Part shown: positions 38,600 through 48,487 of the stretch, one piece after another
Layout of the letters: every line of letters starts with the position of its first letter
How positions within the stretch are numbered: position 1 is the stretch's first letter
Source: Bidens hawaiensis
Taxonomy: Eukaryota > Streptophyta > Magnoliopsida > Asterales > Asteraceae
Direction of reading: 5' to 3'
Assembly (NCBI GenBank): GCA_021521415.1
Contig: JAIQDT010004219.1
Coordinates: forward strand, 196,646-260,645
Length of the DNA: 64,000 bases
The notes under the pieces: generated by a model
Told to the model about the DNA's origin: nothing
Databases searched by the model: none
Seen by the model: the letters and a program-made list of their open reading frames with translations, nothing else
Position numbers and translations under genes: made by a program

Positions 38600-39420
38600 C
38601 CCTTGGTGTGTGAACAACTCTATACAGCTCGTATAGGGGCTATACGAGTCGTATAGCCCACATTTACTGGCATACATACGGATGGGACAACTCTATACAG
38701 CTTTTTTCAGTTTATGCGAGCCATATAGATCCTATACGAGCCGTACAGGTTTCCTGGCTCGTATAGCCCACTTACCACATGTGACTATACGAGTTGTATG
38801 GGGGCTAACTCATATTCATATAGACAGCATGCCAATATGCACTTTGACTGGAGATTTATAATTATTTTCTAGTCTATGCGAGCCGTATAGATGGTATACG
38901 ACCTACACAGACCAGGTATCCAAATTTCCTTGCTCCAACCATGTAAAAATTTTGTGCTGCTTTGTAAGATTATACCAAAAGTTGAGTTAACATGAGTTAA
39001 AACATCTACGCCAATAAATAAAATTATTTTTCTAACACTATATTTCAAAAGCTTAGATAACTCATATAGATGTCAACCAGAACAGATGGCATGACATCTA
39101 AAACTTGTTACCACGAAACGCTTATGTTGTTCGTAGTTGCTTGATTATTATGGAGCAAAATATTTATTTTTAAATTACATGTTTCTGTTTTATAACCAAC
39201 TCGGCTGTTATTTTTAATATTTTGTAATTTTAAAGTAATCCAAAAAAAAACCTATATGAGACAAATAGTCGCTATACGAGTCATATAGCCTGATACAGCT
39301 CGTATAGGGGCTATACGATACAAGGGAACAAGACCTCACACTAGCTTACACAAAATGGCATAACTCTGCGCCTATACGACTCGTATAGCCCCTATACGAG
39401 TCGTATAGATTCTCCTGATG
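38600..39420. repeat. field of palindromic CTATACGAGYCGTATAG motifs
   Basis: The self-complementary core CTATACGAGTCGTATAG and variants (GCTCGTATAGGGGCTATACG, TATACGAGCCGTA) occur about ten times in two clusters (38615-38900 and 39255-39410), often as adjacent pairs separated by CCC or GGG. Spacer sequence between them is not repeated. I do not recognise the family. Confidence 0.6.
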
Positions 39421-40747
39421 CTTAAATAACCTTTCTGGTGTGTGTATATCCTAAGCCTATCAGTTATGATTTCAAATAGTCATGTATTTAACTATTTATG
39501 CGATTTTATTTTAATGTAATTATATTTGTTATCTATTTAAGACCATATCAACAATTGAAAAAGTGTTTATACGAGTTAGAAAGTGTAAACTCAATGGGCA
39601 ACACCCCTGATAGAGCAGCATAGTCCAATAATGAGATTTTCATCACTAGTAAAAAGTAAAATTATCTTTGAATACTGGCATATTTATTTTCAGTAGTAAG
39701 TAGCTATTTAGCAGTAGTAATTACAGATAGTAGCAACTTGATATAGTAATATATATTTGAAGTAGTAGCATTTGCTTATTACGGAGTAGTATAAACTTAT
39801 ATTGAGGTCTTTTTGCTGATACAACTGAGTTACTAATGTCAAATGATGCACTCTTGCACGAAGAGTTACAACGTTTCAATTAAATCGTTGTTATTGTTTT
39901 ATATAAGGAAATCTATTTCCGATTGCATCAAAAAGTCTCTTGTGTATGCGGGCTTTTCATATTATTAAATTGTTAAGTATTATCATTTGTCTTCTATCCA
40001 ATAGTAAATAGTAAATGGCCTCAACAAAGATTTTCCAGATAAGCTGGACTGGTTGATATATTTAACCTACGAACTTACAACTTCCTTTTTCATAAAATTC
40101 ATGCCCATTCGTTTTTCAATTATTGATTTCATACACTCAAAACACTTTAATATGAAAGTGAGACAACAAGATTCATAAATCTATCAACAACGCAGCTAAA
40201 ACACAAAACCTACAATCAATAGTTTGTTATTTTTTCTAAGTTGACAAACCAAGGCCCAAGAACTTCTCTCTCTATTCTTTCCATTTCACTACCAAAGCCT
40301 TGAAGTATTTTTGGTGTTTATAGAAGCTATCTTTGTCTTTTGTGCCTACGTTATATATGAAAGAGTTAAGTACAAGTTGTGTTCATGTGGTGAAAGAGCG
40401 AAATCAACTTGCAACCAAATTTTTAAAATTCGACCCATTGAGCTTATGCCCTTACGTTTTCTCTACATGTTGCATTCCGTAGTCTGGTAAATTATCAATT
40501 TACCCCTTGGTTTGTTAGATTACCATCATTAACCGTTAACCCCAACCCCAATCATTATTAGAGTAAGTTAATTAACTAATTAAAAAGACAAATATAGATA
40601 AATGTAGACGAAACTCAAAAATAAATTACCGAAGATACACGTTTAATATACACAAAATAATATATTTATATTTATAACTTCCCTCTTTTTTAAGAGGTTG
40701 AATTTATGTTTATTGATTTATAATGCTATGTGATTAATATCATATAG
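39421..40747. other. intergenic, no gene recognised
   Basis: AT-rich sequence leading to the first tRNA. A short TAGTAG-rich stretch (39645-39800) is low complexity. No gene. Confidence 0.5.
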
Positions 40748-40829
40748 GTCGATATGTCCGAGTGGTTAAGGAGACAGACTTGAAATCTGTTGGGCTTCGC
40801 CCGCGCAGGTTCGAACCCTGCTGTCGACG
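40748..40829 (+). tRNA. tRNA-Ser (anticodon TGA)
   Basis: This 82-nt sequence folds into a complete class II cloverleaf. The acceptor arm GTCGATA pairs with TGTCGAC, and the discriminator base is G. The anticodon stem ACAGA/TCTGT has loop CTTGAAA with anticodon TGA at 40781-40783. The long variable arm is GGGC-TTC-GCCC. The T arm GCAGG/CCTGC has loop TTCGAAC. The internal promoter boxes are intact, there is no intron, and a T-rich Pol III terminator follows at about 40838. It reads UCA and, by wobble, related Ser codons. Confidence 0.95.
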
Positions 40830-40989
40830 AATTTAATTTTTCTATTCTGCTTATTAACAGGACGGATAGGTTCATTTTAATGACTTGGCAAAGTAATAGT
40901 TGATACGCTTGTGACTTGTGAGGCAACTAGATTGTGCCTTACTGCCTTTTATTGTTCGGTTTTGTGAAATCAAAGGTTTATTTTATTTC

Positions 40990-41960
40990 TTACTAGATTT
41001 TATCCCCCGTATTACGAGATTATTTTACATTATTCGTTTTTAATATATATATATGTATATTTTGGATTTTAATTTTATTTATTGTAACAAAGTTAATAAT
41101 TAATAATATACTTGAGGTTTGATGATAAAATGGTTTCACAAATAAATGATATGTTATAATCCGGTTTAAAAGCTATCTGGGTTTGGTGATACCCATTACC
41201 CGTTTATTTTCTTTATTATAAAATTGTTTCTTAATTATAAATAGTATCTTTTTTTAAACAAAATAGGATATTAATTTTTAGTATATCCATATTTTATAGG
41301 ATTTTCATATTAAATATTTTATGAGATTAATTTTTAATATAATGAAATGTTATAACCCATTTAAGAGCTATCTGGGTTTGGTGAGATCTTTAGCCGTGAA
41401 TTCGGGTCAAATGCGCAAGAAACCTTCATTTACAAATAAAGCAATCTGATAGCTTGAGAGAATGGTTGTTTTACATTTTTCGTTTTTTAATATTTATTTT
41501 TTGGATTTTAATTTTCTTTATCGTAAGAAAGTTAATAATATACTTAAGGTTTGATGATGAAAGGGTTTCATAAATAAATGATATATTATAACCCGTTTTG
41601 AAAGCTATCTGGATTTTTGGTGACCAATGACCCGCTTATGTTTTTTATTATAAATTTGTTTATTAATGATAAGTAATACTTTTTTTTCTAAATCGGATAT
41701 TAAATTTTAGTATATCCCTATTTTATAGGATTTTCATATCAAATAATTGGTAAGATTAATTTTTAATTTAATGAGATATTATAACCCGTTTAAGAGCTAT
41801 CTGGTTTTGGTAAGACCCATACCCATGAATTTGGGTTAAATCGATGAGAGACATCCATTTAAAAATCAAGCAATCTGGTGGCTTCCATAAAAGAGGGGGA
41901 GCGACCACATCGCGACACGTAGGATTTTAGTGTTTTCGTTTATATATATGATAGATAGAT
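40990..41960. repeat. dimeric AT-rich repeat, unit about 430-450 bp
   Basis: Two head-to-tail copies (about 41040-41460 and 41490-41900) share TTTGGATTTTAATTTT, GAGGTTTGATGATRAAA, ATGATATRTTATAA, TAGTATATCC and AGAGCTATCTGG. The left end has TTATCCCCCGTATTACGAG, similar in layout to the hairpin end of 1117-2465. No convincing target duplication. The copies share strings with the reverse strand of 30240-30600. Confidence 0.65.
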
Positions 41961-42490
41961 AAGTAAATTATTATTAGTTGTTGAGATTTAGAAAGTGGGA
42001 AAAACCATCTTCTTATTTGAGTTTTAACATATTATTTTTTTATAAGATTTTTTATTATAGTATCAGCGATCAGTTATTGATAAACTATTATGGACTACTA
42101 ATTTCTTGATCAAGTATTCTAATTCGTCTAGAGTTGGCTCATACCATATGATTATGTGAATCTACTAGAAAAGAATAAACTCCAACTAAGATGTGAAACT
42201 TTTGTTGATTAGAGATTAGAATTCCTCGAAAACAATTCAAGCTTATTTTTGATGAACAGATCTATAAACGGTTTGTAGCGCCAGCCAAATGAGCCAGGAC
42301 AAAGCGCTGTGAGTTTATAAACAGATTTCCATTCAAGAGTTAATTTACCCGTTTTTATTAATAAATCTGTTTAAAAACATATTATTACTATATTGTTCTT
42401 TTTTAACCATTTCAAATCAGAAGATTCAGTGTTTGCAACTAACTGATTATGTTGAGCCATAAGCAAGCACTTGGCCAAGATTAACAAAAA
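41961..42490. other. intergenic, no gene recognised
   Basis: AT-rich sequence between repeat and tRNA. Nothing recognised. Confidence 0.5.
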
Positions 42491-42572
42491 GTCGATATGT
42501 CCGAGTGGTTAAGGAGACAGACTCGAAATCTGTTGGGCTTTGCCTGCGCAAGTTCGAATCCTGCCGTCGACG
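42491..42572 (+). tRNA. tRNA-Ser (anticodon CGA)
   Basis: It has the same 82-nt framework as the tRNA at 40748, but the anticodon loop is CTCGAAA, giving CGA (reads UCG). The T-loop TTCGAAT is canonical. There is one A-C mismatch in the T stem (GCAAG/CCTGC) and one at the last acceptor pair (GTCGATA/CGTCGAC). A strong T6 terminator follows directly. Probably functional, but a little degenerate. Confidence 0.88.
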
Positions 42573-43680
42573 TTTTTTCTTTCTTTTTGTAAGTTTTCCT
42601 TTTTAACTGTCCATAATACATATTTACATGATTTAGATGTCCCAGTATTTGCATCTACAAAGTAAGCTTACACTCTTCCTTCATCTCTTGTGGTGTTAAA
42701 CATGTCTAAAAAAATCAAAGCCAAATCCCATATATAGATAAAAAAAAAAATTCAAAATTTCAGCAAACCGAGTACCACGACTACATGCCTTTTTGCCTAG
42801 CCGTGTGATTCTATCCTTGGAGACATGGTTAATGTCAATTTGGTCACATTAGTCATGCGCTTGTAATGAATTTGTGTTTGTTATATAAGCATCTTCTTAA
42901 CCAAATATTGAAGCGCTTGTAATTAATGAACTACATCAAACAATCTAGCTAGAGTGTGAGAATTGCATTTACTAAAATGATGAAAATCATTGTGAAATTC
43001 TTTTGACTTTAAAACTATACACTACTCACCACGTTTTAGTTGTGTGAGGTTTATTGATATCAACTGTAAAGGTCAAAGACTTCAATCAAGTATGTGAGGT
43101 TCATAGACCTCAATGTGAAGTCAAAACATTCAGCCCATAAATCAAGTTACCAAGATTTTTAGTTATAAATAATTCTAGTAGCATAGTAAATTGTAAATAT
43201 GCTTAGTGGATATGAGCCTTAAAAACTAACTTTTCATCTTTGTGAAGTACAATTTGTCATTTGAAAATTGACACCATGTTTAGCCAATTAGATCAACCAA
43301 TTCATGATTTGAGTCATTTTTAACATAAATACATCATTAAAAAAAACACATTTTTACAATTTATCTTTTTATTTGAACTCTTTAAGTTTGAATGGTGTAA
43401 GTTTGAACGGTGTAAGTTTGAATGGTGTCTAAACTAATTATCATCCAGATAGCGTTGGTCATACCACAATTTTGTACATAATCCCACTATAGGTCAAATT
43501 TTGTCAAAAATCCTTAAAAGGAAACATATAAATAGATTCTTGATTTATTTGCATACTTATAACGGAGCGTAACCAACAAGTTATAAACATTTTATATAAT
43601 GTTTATGAGTTATTGTGAGTTTGTGACATGACAAAAATTTCAAAGTTAACATTTACTAAAATTGTGTTAAAATGTTAGGG
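42573..43680. other. intergenic, no gene recognised
   Basis: AT-rich spacer between the second tRNA and the GC-richer block. A short triplication of GTAAGTTTGAATGGT lies at about 43385-43430. Confidence 0.5.
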
Positions 43681-44810
43681 TATACACGCTATGTATGCAT
43701 CTCGTCCCGAAGAGAGTTAATGATCAAGAAATTTTGTACCATAGAAGCTCTTGCAATTTCCGGTACTACTCAAGAGTTGAGGCCCCTCCCTTGATGAATC
43801 CATCATAGTATGAAACCTGTGACGTTTAATAAGGGAGATGTAATGGCCGACCCTCGAGCAACCATTTAAGTTTACCAGGTAATATATATCCCATCAAGAA
43901 GAACGCCAACATTAAAGGAAAGTGGTACGAAAGAAGTTATTGTATTCTCGTGTACCATTTGGGAATTGGGGCCACTCACTTGATGAAATCATGGGTAGGC
44001 AATACAGCGCCCCATAATAAAAAATCTATAAACGCAAATGTAGAGAAAACTATCATGTGGTGGTGGTTAGAAGAGAGAAACGTTTCCAGCTCAGAAAAAC
44101 GTCATCTTCGCCTTCATGATGGTCTCTCCGTGCATAAAATACAAGTGTGAAAAGCACAAAGAAATAGTATATGGCTAGAGAGGGTGAGAGCGGAATCCTT
44201 TAACGTTTGGTGGAGTCTTGTAATTATAGCCAAAGGTGTGAAGCTTTGTGTAAGGATTATTGGGCCGCGTGTCAAGGGGATATTTGGCCTATCCCTTCTA
44301 TAGCTGCCATAGTGGAGATTGTGGGTGTTGTTTTGTGTGGGGCCACTTCTCAATACTATCATCTTCTTAACAATAGTTCAGAACATACCTATCGTATAGG
44401 CAGTGCTACCCTGTTGGTGTTTTTTCTTGCACAACTCTGGCACTGACATTGGTCCCGATTGTACCTCCCTCTGTGCAACATCTTGGGTGTATCCGGTCAA
44501 GTGTGCGCTTGAGGGTGTTTGGCGGTTTTCTCTTTATGTCATCTTGGTTGTTTTAAGGTTTGGACCCATATCCGAATTGGATCCAGGACCATATCTCTTC
44601 AGCCCCCGAACAATCGAGGGCGTTGCACAGGGTCTTTTTGGACGGGTTTGAGCCTTTGAGATCAAAGCATATGAACATCCCTTTCATTAAGAACCCAAAA
44701 CGAGGATAAGTCCGAAGCTGTCCGATACATGAAGATTCAAACTGAAGATGGCTAGACATATAAAGCATGCGACAACCACAACCTTTCATATGCTTTTGTT
44801 AGATTGAGAC
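43681..44810. other. GC-richer block without an identified gene
   Basis: Base composition is clearly less AT-rich than on either side, and overlapping short frames exist on both strands (43950-44150, 44207-44446, 44403-44651 on +, 44553-44789 on -). None shows a recognisable motif or joins into a longer gene. Two related stretches (around 43760-43815 and 43950-44010, both with CTTGATGAA) hint at an internal duplication. It may be an eroded element or gene remnant. Confidence 0.35.
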
Positions 44811-45055
44811 GGTTTGTTGTCAAGACACACATGCACCATTATCGTTATTTTTGTAATGTTGTTGATCATGAAACATGTCTTATAAATGCATAAAAAAAAC
44901 AACTAATTTTAGCAGGAACCGTTACAGCTAAAAAGGAGTATAACATTACAAAGAAATCTTATCAATCAACACTATATTACTATAACCCTTATATTGTCTT
45001 TTTACCATTCACTAGTCCTGTATAATACAAAATCTGGTGCCAAGAAATTATACAA

Positions 45056-45137
45056 GTCGATATGTCCGAGTGGTTAAGGAGACAGACTTGAAATCTGTTG
45101 GGCTGCGCCCGCGCAGGATTGAACCCTGCTGTCGACG
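45056..45137 (+). tRNA. tRNA-Ser (TGA) copy with altered T-loop, possible pseudogene
   Basis: Nearly identical to the tRNA at 40748 in acceptor, D, anticodon and variable arms, with anticodon TGA. The T-loop reads ATTGAAC instead of TTCGAAC. This changes the invariant T54 and C56, and C56 pairs with G19 of the D loop and is part of the B box for Pol III. The gene may be weakly transcribed or unstable. T-rich sequence follows at about 45147. Confidence 0.8.
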
Positions 45138-45516
45138 AATTTTAAATTTTTTGTTATTTTTAATAAATATCTCTTTGTTATAATATTAGCTCTAACTATA
45201 ACAATATTATTAGTGTAATATGAGAACTTGAAGATAACAAAACAAGAGAATAAGAAAATGTATGATTCAGTAAATTTGGATGGTCTCTACTTAGATTACA
45301 AAGGTAGATATATATATACAAAAAGGTAATACTATTTAGGGGGCATGTTCATATAGTTGGGATTGAAAATTTGGCATCCATCACATGGATGTGTCTTACC
45401 GACACTTTCATAACACTTATGTGGAGTGTTCATGTGGCCAAGACTTTTGACAAATGTGAAAAGGTGTTATACAATTTGTAAAATCGTTAGTGGTTTCACA
45501 ACACTCTTTTATCTAT

Positions 45517-45526
45517 TTATATATAA
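45517..45526 (+). promoter_or_regulatory. TATA-like box of MED30
   Basis: TTATATATAA lies about 100 bp before the MED30 ATG, which leaves a leader of about 70 nt. Confidence 0.5.
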
Positions 45527-45624
45527 TTTTTTCTTTTCTCTAGTCTCCCTGCAATTGATTTATTAGGGTTCCCAGTTCCCATCACTCACTCCTACTCTCA
45601 TTCATTCAATCAACCATAATCATA

Positions 45625-47079
45625 ATGGAAGAAACCAGCAGCACATCCATCAGCAGTCAGAAATCAACACAAGAGCTAGCCATGGAAGGCCAGAAGTACC
45701 TCGAAGACACAATAGAATCAGCGTTTCAGATCTTGTCTTCTTTGAACGACGAACTCTGTAACCCTAATCTATGGTCCTCATCTTCTTCTCCACATCCCAA
45801 TGCTACCTCATCCGACACCACACATCAGTTCGAGATGGGCGGCGCCGCCCTAGATGAAGCTCGTCTCCGCTACAAGTCATCCGTCGCAGCTCTCCGGTCC
45901 GTCCTCGCCGCTATTCCCAATTCTAGAAAGGTACACTGTTGATAGGGGCACGCACGGTTCGGTTCGGGTTGGGTTTTAACTAAAACTGTAGCTTCGGCTC
46001 GGTTTTTTTTTTGTTAGGTCTGTCATTTGAAATTGAAAATTTAGGACTGAAAAAATTATAAATTTGTTTAGTTCGTTACGACCGAATTGAAAATTTTATT
46101 CTGTCCACGCAGAAGACAGCAGCGATACTCATATAACTTATAATAAAAAGTTTAGTATTTTAAAGAAAAAAAGCAGCTTATGATCAAAGCGACACATTCG
46201 TTACTGGCGCTAAACCCAAAAATTCGTATAGCTTATAATACAAAAAATATGTATTTAAAAACGATGTTTATTCAGCTTGTAAAACCCAGGAGTTTTGGTG
46301 GCAAGTTGACGCGAATTGGGTCAGTTTCGCTTACGTTTGTTATGGTTCCGGAACTAAAACAAAAAATTTACAAATTTAAAGAAAAAATAAATAAAATTGG
46401 ATGGCATGGCACGAACCGGTGCCGCCACATGGACCAATGACTGTCTTGCGGCACCAACCCGTTGATTTTTATCTTATATATATATAATATAATTGATTAT
46501 TAATACATTTTGGGATAAAATATTTGAGTTACATATTTCTTAAATTCATGTAATTACTTCTAATATAAAGTAAAGAATGAAAATCTAAAAATTCGGTTAT
46601 GTTTGGTTTGTTTGGTTTTATTTACATGCAAAACCAAACCGTAAGTTTGATTTTTACAAAAACATAAAACCAGACCGTCGTTTTTTGTTTTGGTACAGTT
46701 TTTTCGGTTTCATGCACACGCCTAACTATTGATGTGATTCTCATAAGTCTTAAAACTGTTTACAAGCTTTGTTAAACATAAAATTTATTTATGAAGGCAA
46801 AGGCTTATGATGTTGATCCAATGTCAAGTGATGATTTGGATGTTGAGAAGCTGGTAGAGCAGGCTTCTGCTTTAAGAAAGGTATATTTTATTATTATTGT
46901 CTCTGTTTTCAATTAGTCATTTTGTATAGTATGTTGCAGGTTATTGTTAATATGTGTGTTATCTATTTTGTGCTTTGTAGGAGCTTGAAAACAAGAACAG
47001 GCATTTGAAGAATCTCATAGATCAGTTCCGAGAGCTCATTACTGACATTGCAAGTTGGCAAAGTCCGGTTTCTGGATGA
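45625..47079 (+). CDS. MED30: Mediator complex subunit 30, 3 exons
   Basis: Exons 45625-45930, 46797-46880 and 46981-47079, with GT-AG introns in phase 0, give 162 residues. The start is the first ATG after a TATA-like element. The N-terminus contains the family string [20 protein letters not shown] (about residues 15-34) and [12 protein letters not shown] Ser/Pro-rich linker follows, then [26 protein letters not shown] (about 75-102). The C-terminal 60 residues form a predicted coiled coil ([25 protein letters not shown]). This order matches plant MED30, a head-module-associated subunit of Mediator that links transcription factors to RNA polymerase II in the nucleus. The protein is somewhat shorter than the Arabidopsis one because the linker is shorter. 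Intron 1 (866 bp) is AT-rich. The neighbour CBSCBSPB gene is convergent. Confidence 0.9.
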
Positions 47080-47461
47080 AGGTAACTGTAAGTTTGATGA
47101 AGATTATATAGGTTTTTTTTGTAATAGGGCATGAACTTTAATTGATGTTTGCAGTTGATTTGTTGACAAATTTAATGTGTAAATTGGTGCGAAAGTTTAG
47201 ATCGGATATCTATAGACAGTTTCACTGTTACTTGATTGATCTGGTTCCAGTTTTTTAGTTTACAATTAGGAGAAAGTACAATAAATAGGTTATCGTTAGT
47301 TATGGATCCCATGTCAAGAATGGCAGATTCATCTGCACTCGATCTTGCTAGCTGTTATTAACCTTGATACCGCATCTTTCACATATGTGTAAGCTTCTTT
47401 CACGCCGAGCTAATTCATTTGAAATAAGAGCCTTCTTGTTTTGTCTGGCTCAGTTCTTTTC

Positions 47462-47698
47462 TTAATGGTGCAGGCGTGCAGCTTTAGGCAAACCTCTGCA
47501 ATCAACCCTAAGTTCATTAGTGTTTTTTTTTTTTTTTGGTGCAGATTCTGAACTGGGTGTTGATCCTTTTCGGCTACTAATCATAGCATAACACATGCCA
47601 CAATAAAAGCACACAAACATCACCAGAATCAAGAAAGTTTGAATCTTTTTACAACGAAACAATTCTTGGAAGTTTGGAACCCTGACACCCAAACCCAT
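47462..47698 (-). CDS. small hypothetical frame with one membrane segment
   Basis: An ATG frame of 78 codons on the minus strand, between the convergent MED30 and CBSCBSPB genes. It has one strong hydrophobic segment (TFLILVMFVCFYCGMCYAMI, about residues 22-41) after a basic N-terminus, and a Ser/Lys-rich tail encoded partly by a run of about 15 A. I do not recognise it. It may be a chance frame within the MED30 3' region. Confidence 0.2.
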   Translation of the reverse strand: MGLGVRVPNFQELFRCKKIQTFLILVMFVCFYCGMCYAMISSRKGSTPSSESAPKKKKNTNELRVDCRGLPKAARLHH

Positions 47699-47701
47699 CA
47701 A

Positions 47702-48487
47702 CCTTAGTAAAGAAAAAATAATAGTTTGTTTAATGTAACTTGTTATACCGTATACTAGTAGGAGTGCTAGATCCTAAATACATTATTTCAGTAAAATTGG
47801 TCGTTAAAGATAAAAGGAACCAAATTTACCATCTGTTTTAGACTTTTAATTCTTGTAATATAGATTTAGAGTTAGAGCATATAAGTAATATAAAATACAC
47901 ATTATTTTCTTTTATAATTATTTTAAAAAAAATTGCCCTATCAAGATTTGAGTTCTTTTCAAATTAGGGCCTAAAACTCTTAGCAAAAGCCATACATGAT
48001 AGAGATGTACAAACCAGGTATTTTTTTAAACAAGTTAAGGGCAAGAAAAGTCAAAACTATTTTTTATCAAAACTATTCCCGGTTTCAAACCTGTTACCAA
48101 GTAGAAAAGGATCTGCTTACTTTGAAAGCAGTTCCGAATCCTGTGCCAGCTATGAAAGATTTTAACTATCGAAACACTATTCTTGTCTTGTAGAAAGATT
48201 CAATGCCTATAAAAATGAAGGTGCTTTCATCACAAAGAGCATTCTCCCTGTTATAAAATTCCATCCTATTTATGACTGGACTGAACGTTAAACCAGTTCA
48301 CTTAACAAGATAGAATCATCATACAATACAAGTATCTATATCAATTATAATACTCTCAAATGGAGAGCACCCGAGTCTCGTTTTTCCATGTGTCGCCACA
48401 AAAATAGGCATGTTTTACGACATCAAAACCTGGAGTCACCCTTGTAACGTTTTTCAGAGGAAAAAGAAAAGAAGAAAATAACAAACA
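47702..48487. other. intergenic between convergent genes
   Basis: Contains the presumed 3' UTR of the CBSCBSPB gene (minus strand, upper part). No other gene seen. Confidence 0.5.

Noticed and set aside
44207..44651. Membrane protein gene
   Set aside because: Two overlapping short frames with no domain, no consistent splice signals and equal-length frames on the other strand.
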